Source of the DNA: Paraburkholderia sp041321145
GTDB taxonomy: Bacteria > Pseudomonadota > Gammaproteobacteria > Burkholderiales > Burkholderiaceae
Assembly (NCBI RefSeq): GCF_041321145.1
Contig: NZ_JBGGWA010000001.1
Span: forward strand, 62,001 to 126,000
Length of the DNA stretch: 64,000 bases
Direction: 5' to 3'
Positions 59,801 through 64,000 of the stretch are shown in pieces. Each line of letters opens with the position of its first letter. Position 1 is the stretch's first letter. The notes under the pieces are model-generated. The model had not been told where the DNA came from. It ran no database searches and was given only the letters and a program-made list of their open reading frames with translations. Both the position numbers and the translations under genes were made by a program.

Positions 59801-62034
59801 ATGGCAACAGATTCTGCGCCGTTCGCCGTTGCGCCCGCCGCTACCGACACCACCTTGATGTACTTCGTCGTACTTCCGACATTGGTGTTGATACCGTCGA
59901 TGGCTGAACCAACGGCATCGAGGGCGGATCCGACGTCGCCGTACGTGCTGCCGCTGACAGTGTAGGCCGGCGCGGAAATTGTGCCGTCCTTGTTCACGAC
60001 TGTCTTGCCGCCCAGTGCGGCTGCCGTGCTGGCCATTGCTCCATACAGTTGCGAGCCGTTCACTGCATCTGCGCTAGACGACGCGATCGTGCCGGCGGCC
60101 ACGTTGGTCAACGCAACCGGTTTCCCCGCACCCACGCCGCCGAACGTCACCTTGTCGTGCGACGACGTGTCGTACACGACACCGTTCGTCGAACCGGTTG
60201 CCGCCTTTGCGTTCACTGCATTCAGTGCTGCGCCGACGTCCGTGTATGTGTTGCCATCCAGTGCATAGGCAGGCTTCGAGACCTTGCCGTTCGCGTCGAC
60301 CGACGAATTGCCGCCCAATGCGGCTGCTACGCTGTTTGCCGTGCCGTACAGTTGCGAACCGTTTACTGCGTCAGTACTGCTGGAGGTGATCGTGCCTGCT
60401 GCCACGTTGGCCAGTGCGACCGGCGTGGTGGAGCTCGTTCCGCCGAGGGTGACCTTGTCGTGTGCCGAGGTGTCGTATTTGACGGCGTCGGTGCCAGTGC
60501 TGGCCGATGCCAATGCGCCAATCGCGTCGCCGACGTTGTTGTACGTGGTGCCATCCACGGCGTAGGCGGGAGCACTGATCGTGTTGTCAATCTGGTTCGC
60601 CTTCGAGCCGCCGCCCATTGCAGCCGCGACGGTTTGTGCCAGACCGTAGGTCCGGTTGTCGGTGTCAGCGATAAATTTGGTAACACTGGCCAACTGTGCG
60701 CCGTTCACGGCTTCGGTACTCTGGTCGCTGACCGCGCCTGCCTTGACGTTCAAAAGGGCAACAGGCGTCGTCGAGCCCGCACCGCCCAGTGTAAGCGTAG
60801 CGTGAGTCGAATTATCGTACTTCACTAGATCCGGCAACGTGCCACCCGTGATCGCGTTGGCGACCGTAGCGTTCATCTGCTTCACGTTGACCGCGTCGGT
60901 GTCCGCTGTACCTGCAGCAAGGTTGGCAATCTGACGTTCGGCACCACTGTTGCCCACCGAGACAACATTGGCCCGGTTCGCCAGCGAGTTCGCGCCCAGC
61001 GCAACCGAATTGTTCGCGTTCGCGCTCGCATTGCCGCCGATAGCCACACTTTCTGCGCCACCCGCGACAGAGTCGGCGAGCGTTGAATTCGCGTGGAAAT
61101 ACTTCAGATCCACCGGAGTAGGCGTCGGAGTAGGCGTCGGAGTAGGCGTGAGTCCGCCAACAGCCGCGCGCAACTGGTCCAGGTTGACAGCGTCGGTACC
61201 TGCGGTACCCGGCGCGACGTTGACAATCTGACGCTCGCCGCCCGGCCTACCGACCGATACGGTGTTTGCGCGAACCGCCACGGACCCCGCGCCCAGCGCT
61301 ACCGCATTGGTCGCCAGCGCCGATGCCTGACTGCCCAATGCGAGTGCCGAACTGTTGGTCGCTGTAGCACTCTGACCGACCGCGACCGCGCCGTCAGCCG
61401 ACGCCAGAGCAGAACCACCGATTGCAATCGCGTAGTTCCCGCCCGCCGCCTGTGCCTCGTCGCCAATTGCGATGTTATCCGTACCACTCGCCACAGCATG
61501 TGGGCCGATGCCCATTGCGTCCGCCCCGGTCGCCTCAGAATCTGGCTTGGTCGAGGCAACGTGAAAGTACTTCAGATCGTTCTTCTGGTATATGTAACTA
61601 TAGATGTCGTCCAGCGACGCGCCACTTCCGCTCTCTCCGCTCTCTCCGCTCCCTCCGCTTGAGGCGCTGCCGCGCGTGCATCCCCAATAGCCGCCCGACT
61701 CGTAGGTCGTACAAAGTAGACCATCACTGCTTCGAACCATCGTTTGGTTCGCTTGCAACCCGGCTAAACCATACTGTGCAAGCTGTGAGTCAGGGATACC
61801 GGCATAAGGCTTACCGTCAGAGCCAATATTGTCAATGTGGTCCCAGCCATTATTCCATGTTGCATATGCATGTGCCGTGCTAACGGCACCGAACATGCCG
61901 ACTGAAGCAACGGCAACCGATGTAATGTTGCGAGCCGCCCGACTCGATTTCTTCCCACTACCCTTAGCGGTCTCCGCAGCGGCCACATACGTACCCGCCT
62001 TCGCGTTCCAAACCGATTTGTAAACCTTGTTCAT
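53842..62034 (-). CDS. Giant trimeric autotransporter adhesin (YadA/Hia type)
   Basis: 2730 residues. N terminus: extended signal region (MNKVYKSVWNAKAGTYVAAA) with cleavage likely after STAHA, about residue 56. The passenger holds dozens of Hep/Hag left-handed repeats (for example SVALGANS, DAIAIG, EAVAIGGNSYASG) alternating with neck/Trp-ring-type segments (ERQIVNVAAGT.DAVNLDQL). A (TP)6 linker lies near residue 300. The C terminus (about 2640-2730) is a YadA-type anchor: coiled helix NAMGGMQQSINNVDRSAAKG, then four beta strands ending VRAGIGIVLGN. It should form a surface homotrimer for adhesion. Large internal duplications imply expansion by recombination. ATG 62034; lipoprotein and regulator genes follow. 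Confidence 0.96.
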   Translation of the reverse strand: MNKVYKSVWNAKAGTYVAAAETAKGSGKKSSRAARNITSVAVASVGMFGAVSTAHAYATWNNGWDHIDNIGSDGKPYAGIPDSQLAQYGLAGLQANQTMVRSSDGLLCTTYESGGYWGCTRGSASSGGSGESGESGSGASLDDIYSYIYQKNDLKYFHVASTKPDSEATGADAMGIGPHAVASGTDNIAIGDEAQAAGGNYAIAIGGSALASADGAVAVGQSATATNSSALALGSQASALATNAVALGAGSVAVRANTVSVGRPGGERQIVNVAPGTAGTDAVNLDQLRAAVGGLTPTPTPTPTPTPVDLKYFHANSTLADSVAGGAESVAIGGNASANANNSVALGANSLANRANVVSVGNSGAERQIANLAAGTADTDAVNVKQMNATVANAITGGTLPDLVKYDNSTHATLTLGGAGSTTPVALLNVKAGAVSDQSTEAVNGAQLASVTKFIADTDNRTYGLAQTVAAAMGGGSKANQIDNTISAPAYAVDGTTYNNVGDAIGALASASTGTDAVKYDTSAHDKVTLGGTSSTTPVALANVAAGTITSSSTDAVNGSQLYGTANSVAAALGGNSSVDANGKVSKPAYALDGNTYTDVGAALNAVNAKAATGSTNGVVYDTSSHDKVTFGGVGAGKPVALTNVAAGTIASSSADAVNGSQLYGAMASTAAALGGKTVVNKDGTISAPAYTVSGSTYGDVGSALDAVGSAIDGINTNVGSTTKYIKVVSVAAGATANGAESVAIGGNSYASGNKSIAIGSGARAMYDNSVALGSNAVVTEANTVSLGREGAEKRIVNVADGTNATDAATVGQLTALQKQLSQQSSGVRSMLLGATPVTNFIAVSTNITPGLAATVTTDNPLNAMAIGPGASANGIGSLAVGTQANASLDGTTVVGSGAAALTSNSTVIGKGASTGGDAVNGVAIGYNASSEGANGVSIGYSAHAYAGNSFALGTNAIALDAADKSMVLGSGATASAANSVALGAGSIANSANTVSVGSSTAQRRVVNMAAGTASTDAVNVSQLTGVTSAIGGGAGVNSDGSIKKPTYVIGGKTYNDVGAALAAAGTGTGGDSVVYDTSAHTKVTLGGTGATTPVTLSNVAAGVANTDAVNLKQLKDLGASFDTSGAVTGAFVAYDDSTKNSITLKGASGTTKISGVAAGTANTDAVNLKQLKDLGASFDTSGAVTGAFVAYDDSTKNSITLKGASGTKISGLTAGALSASSTDAVNGTQLFQTNQNVANVAGNVTNLTNTVNNITSGSGNGIKYFHVNSARADSTATGVDAIAIGGAASVTSLEGVAIGSQAKVTGTYSVALGSSSLADRNNTVSIGSGTFKRQLVNVAAGTQDTDAVNLKQLKDLGASFDTSGAVTGAFVSYDNSAKSKVTFGGTGATTPVTLSNVAAGVANTDAVNLKQLKDLGASFDTSGGVSGAFVAYDDSTKNSITLKGASGTTKISGVAAGTANTDAVNLKQLKDLGASFDTSGNVSGAFVAYDDSTKNSITLKGASGTTKISGLTAGSLSASSTDAVNGTQLFQTNQNVANVAGNVTNLTNTVNNITNGTGNGIKYFHANSTLADSSATGTDAVAIGAKAMATAKNSVALGANSTTTANLGATAYQAASGTLSGLTPVGEVSVGSVNNERRVTNVAAGAAATDAVNVSQLQAAVASGTSASTADAVKYDSTLHDKVTLGGNGVAMPVTLTNLAAGSVTVNSRDAVNGSQLFGVSQSVADALGGGSSVSPSGTVTKPAYAVGGQTYTDVGAAIDAVATTVGSINTDISNATKYIKVVSVASAATANGSEAVAIGGNSYASGNKSIAIGSGARAMFNNAVALGSNAVVSADNTVSVGRDGAEKRIMNVADGTDAHDAATFGQLTALQQQLSQQTNGVRSMLLGATPVTSYIAVSTNVTQGSEGTTVDNTKLNAMAIGPLAVSNGENALAIGAQALASMDGSTAVGSNAAALSVNATVIGKGASTGDNAVNGVAIGYNAQAEGANSLAFGFKSQALGDNSVSMGSQAKTTTAATNSMALGTSATATAANAVALGTNSTADRANAVSVGNSAAQRQIINVAAGTANTDAVNLGQMTSAIAAVAGGGSADAVVYDTSAHNKLTLGGAVTNPAVTLTNVAAGQVTSSSKDAINGAQLYNTAASVATALGGGAKVGADGTVSTPTYSLNGKTYSDVGSALVAAASSGGSGSVDAVMYDTTSHNKVTLGGTTGTPVTVSNVADGVANNDAVNVQQLKALGASFDSSGHVSGAFVAYDDANKGQVTFGGSGSATPVVLANVANGQVTSGSKQAINGSQLYGAMSSTAAALGGGSTVGSDGKVSKPTYTLSGSTFNDVGAALTGLNAKIDSGGGSVNSVVYDTDAHDLLTLGNTGTPVTVANVAAAKNDDEAVNLKQLKDAGLTVDTAGNVTNSFIAYDNPSKETVTFNAGGAATQLKNVAAGTDLTDAVNFGQMKTYVADHAGSGGTTNGVAYDDSSKSKVTLGGVGSTTPVTLTNVAAGSSANDAVNYSQFSSLQSQVNNLSGGGAGDTTYVNINTPASGGTAAVSSGTDAIAIGNGAVASGTEAIAIGKNTVTAGDNSVAMGSGASAPNANSVALGSNSTTDRDNSVSVGSAGNERQITNVAAGTQATDAVNLGQLNNAMGGMQQSINNVDRSAAKGIASASALNIVTPYLPGRTTLNAGVANYRGYQAVGLGVSRWNEKGTINYNLGVSTSGGNSTIVRAGIGIVLGN
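56350..59900 (-). repeat. Duplicated head/neck module inside the autotransporter gene
   Basis: Two related segments of the protein, encoded around 59250-59900 and 56050-56710, share a long collinear order: SVAIGGNSYASGNKSIAIGS / EAVAIGGNSYASGNKSIAIG, then GARAM, the QLTALQ(K/Q)QLSQQ helix, GVRSMLLGATPVT, NAMAIGP, and VIGKGASTG...AVNGVAIGYNA. They are diverged but clearly paralogous, spaced about 3.2 kb apart. Confidence 0.75.
57480..58750 (-). repeat. Tandem near-identical stalk repeats in the autotransporter gene
   Basis: The unit QLKDLGASFDTSG followed by AFVAYDDSTKNSITLKGASG and a KISG neck recurs several times with almost no change, alternating with a variant containing TFGGTGATTPVTLSNVAAG. 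Nucleotide identity is also high, so recombination could change the stalk length in steps of one unit. Confidence 0.8.
61115..61149 (-). repeat. 12-bp tandem repeat encoding the Thr-Pro linker
   Basis: Three copies of GGAGTAGGCGTC (last one ending in G) on the plus strand, encoding a TPTP-type run on the minus strand. The unit is a multiple of three, so copy-number change alters linker length without a frameshift. Confidence 0.85.
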
Positions 62035-62762
62035 TCTTGTTGCATTCCCAAAAAAACGGGCGAGCCCTGCTCGCAGTTAAATTTGTGAAACCGTTCAAAC
62101 GGTCTCCGCAAAAAAACTGGCCGCGTGCCTTATAAAGCTCGACCTAGACCTTTTCACGTGCCGCGAATTTAACCGCAAGCCCTATCCCCTAAAACACGGA
62201 AACAGATGAATACAAGTAGGAGTTTTCTGAGCGCACGTAAGAACACAATTGAAACAGGTCGACGAACCGCGTCCAGATTGAGATTGGACTAACTCATCAA
62301 CTTCTATCGAGATATGGCAGACCTATTTGATACACGTCGCATCGCCGCAACAGCGGCATGCCTACAGAAAACGGGCAGACGGATTACTAACTGACATTAG
62401 GCATTTCACGCCCCTCATGCTGCATACAATGCCTTCCAAGCAACCAATTAGAGGCCCTCAAGACCTAAGGCGAGCGCCAAAACGGGCGCCTTCGCACCGC
62501 ACCGCAATAGCCACCTCCCTAACAAGCCGGTACGAATCGATGGGACGAACATAACTGTTGCTTGGCTTAGGAAATCAACGGCACAGATACAGAAATTTCC
62601 TACACCAACACGCCCCGCAGATTCCTATACTTCGTCCCGCCACTGTTGCTCTGCATTTTGATCAGTTAATTCGTGAATTTCTGTTTCTGTTCAAAATATA
62701 AAAACCGGTAAAACCGTGCCAAGGCAACATGCATTCTTATTATTTAACTTGAAATAGAGATC
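62035..62762. promoter_or_regulatory. Divergent intergenic region between autotransporter and pilin
   Basis: 728 nt without a gene I can support, clearly more AT-rich than the rest of the window. It must hold the autotransporter promoter (leftward) and the pilin promoter (rightward). Short open frames, such as 62327-62554 rightward, have no ribosome site or recognisable content. No convincing -35/-10 pair or repeat could be assigned. Confidence 0.5.
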
Positions 62763-63041
62763 ATGAAAATTTCTCAAATCCGCCGTAAAAATAAACAACT
62801 CGGTCAAGGCATGACTGAATACATCATCATCGTCGCACTGATCGCCGTGTCGGCAATTGGCGTGTATTCGCTGTTCGGCCAAACCCTGCGTAACCAGACT
62901 GCCGGTCTTGCAAAAGAAATGTCGGGCCAAACGGCTACGGACAACATCTCGACGGCTCAGCAGAACGCCAACACGGCTACGAGCAATGCCAACAAGACGA
63001 AAAACATGGGTACGTACGACGCAGCTAACGTCGTCAACTAA
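62763..63041 (+). CDS. Flp/type IVb pilin-like prepilin
   Basis: 92 residues. Basic leader MKISQIRRKNKQLG, then QGMTEYIIIVALIAVSAIGV: cleavage after Gly14 would give mature Gln+1 with Glu at +5 and Tyr at +6, the Flp hallmark for the TadV-type peptidase. One hydrophobic helix follows. The C-terminal third is unusual for Flp: a hydrophilic Asn/Thr/Ala-rich tail (STAQQNANTATSNANKTKN). Longer than typical Flp pilins, so it may be a variant pilin or pseudopilin. The TadG-like gene follows by 25 nt. Confidence 0.82.
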   Translation: MKISQIRRKNKQLGQGMTEYIIIVALIAVSAIGVYSLFGQTLRNQTAGLAKEMSGQTATDNISTAQQNANTATSNANKTKNMGTYDAANVVN

Positions 63042-63066
63042 TCTTCTTCAGATTGCGATAAACATT

Positions 63067-64000
63067 ATGAAACGCTCTGCCCGCAAGGGCAGGGCCAGGG
63101 TCGCCAGCGCTAGCGGGCAGGCGCTGGTCCCTGCTCTAATTTTTCTTCTGGTCGGCAGCATCGGCCTCTATGTGGCGTTCAACTCGTTCCAGATGACGAG
63201 CGCCAAGATCAAACTTCAAAACACTGCGGACGCAGCTGCCTATAGCGCAGCCGTGCTGCAGGCACGCGACTACAACTTCTCCGCGTATACAAACCGCGCC
63301 ATGGTTGCCAATCAGGTCACCGCGGCGCAGGCGGTCGCACTGAAGTCCTGGATCGACGATCTCGATTCAACCTATAGCCATTCCGATCTCGACGACAGCG
63401 TTAAGGGCATCGCGGATCACCCCGATCAATGGAACACGCCGAAAAGCCGCGGCAAGGCCGATATTGGCCCCGTGCGGGCAACCCTGGATTCGCTGCTTCC
63501 TACGCTAGCGAAAGGGATTGGCGCGATTAATCTCGCACTGAGCAACGCGCAGGCCAATTATCACGCCGCCGTTTTCGTTGCTGTGCCAGACACGGCCGAC
63601 GCTGTGGCTCGGCAAAATCAAGTCGACACGCACGTCACAACTGGCTATTTCATAAGCCCGCGTAATGCAGTCCAGTTGTCTTCTTGGCAATCCTATACGC
63701 GCACCGTCACACCGGCTGGCACGCTCGGCTACGATCATTTCGCGGACATCGTCACAAATGCGGACACGCTCGACGACTTCGTCAAGAACCGCGATTCGAC
63801 CCGCAGTGTGGTGCCTGACTACCAGCAACTCGACGACTCTGCCAATAAGGTCTGTCGGAGCGGTGGCCGTATCGCCATTACAGTCTCCCATGACGGCGGC
63901 ACGCAATTGCGTACGGACAAGAAGGGCTGGCAGTCCATCGACGCCAGCACCGCGCACGTGAATATCACCTGCTTGTACGCATTTGACGCCATTGCGGGCA
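63067..64000 (+). CDS. TadG/TadE-like pilus-assembly protein, 3' end beyond window
   Basis: Open frame from ATG 63067 to the window edge, 311 codons seen. Basic N terminus (MKRSARKGRARVASASGQ), one transmembrane helix ALVPALIFLLVGSIGLYVAF, then QMTSAKIKLQNTADAAAYSA, the motif after the helix that is typical of TadG-like (Flp pilus assembly TadE/G) proteins, and a periplasmic domain with scattered aromatic residues and two Cys. Together with the pilin just upstream, this suggests the start of a tad/Flp-type pilus locus. Remainder, stop and further tad genes are outside the window. Confidence 0.8.
   Translation, partial: MKRSARKGRARVASASGQALVPALIFLLVGSIGLYVAFNSFQMTSAKIKLQNTADAAAYSAAVLQARDYNFSAYTNRAMVANQVTAAQAVALKSWIDDLDSTYSHSDLDDSVKGIADHPDQWNTPKSRGKADIGPVRATLDSLLPTLAKGIGAINLALSNAQANYHAAVFVAVPDTADAVARQNQVDTHVTTGYFISPRNAVQLSSWQSYTRTVTPAGTLGYDHFADIVTNADTLDDFVKNRDSTRSVVPDYQQLDDSANKVCRSGGRIAITVSHDGGTQLRTDKKGWQSIDASTAHVNITCLYAFDAIAG

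Noticed and set aside
62327..62554. Rightward 75-codon frame in the autotransporter-pilin gap
   Set aside because: No ribosome site, no recognisable content, low coding character.

Overview
The window is GC-rich, densely coded DNA from a beta-proteobacterium, most likely Paraburkholderia/Burkholderia sensu lato. Support: GC-rich codon use; the block metZ-purF-cvpA-SPOR-folC-accD-trpA-(DNA methylase)-trpB-trpF-truA-fimV-asd-leuB-leuD-(entericidin)-leuC; the succinate dehydrogenase/gltA set followed by gntR, mdh, a CitE-like gene, methylcitrate synthase, prpD and acnA; and a very large trimeric autotransporter. From memory, this biosynthesis/TCA block lies on the second chromosome in Burkholderia. 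No rRNA, tRNA, CRISPR array, insertion sequence or origin was seen.

Layout. 1-6.2 kb: tightly coupled operon treZ (5' end missing)-malQ-treY, for alpha-glucan to trehalose conversion. 6.2-9.9 kb: CNNM/CBS membrane protein, small histidine kinase, FKBP-type PPIase, AraC-type regulator. 9.9-13.8 kb: accessory island with a 46-residue peptide ending in three Gly-Cys-Ile-Ser motifs at exact 8-residue spacing, a PaaK/LuxE-like adenylate-forming enzyme, a GRDP-like protein and a 14-TM exporter. 13.8-33.1 kb, all leftward: Met, purine, folate, fatty acid, Trp and Leu biosynthesis, with an orphan DNA methyltransferase between trpA and trpB and an entericidin-like lipoprotein between leuC and leuD. 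33.2-38.6 kb, leftward: DUF3079 protein, gltA, sdhE and sdhBADC. 38.7-41.1 kb: a GntR/UTRA regulator and mdh, separated by a region with a perfect 20-bp palindrome. 41.3-48.6 kb, rightward: CitE-like lyase, methylcitrate synthase, MliC-like protein, PrpD and aconitase, closed by tandem hairpins. 48.7-62.0 kb, leftward: the trimeric autotransporter, an OmpA-type lipoprotein, a BvgA-like response regulator, a histidine-kinase-like protein that lacks the H-box histidine but keeps an Hpt histidine, and a membrane-anchored hypothetical. 62.8-64 kb, rightward: Flp-type pilin and the start of a TadG-like protein, probably the edge of a tad pilus locus.

The best candidate for an undescribed system is 10.2-13.8 kb. 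The three GCIS motifs are kept while their codons differ (serine is encoded TCA, TCC and AGC), which suggests selection on the peptide. A spaced-repeat cysteine peptide followed by an adenylating enzyme, an unknown accessory protein and an exporter has the architecture of a ribosomally made, modified and exported peptide, but no enzyme of a RiPP class I know is present. Its chemistry and role cannot be read from sequence.
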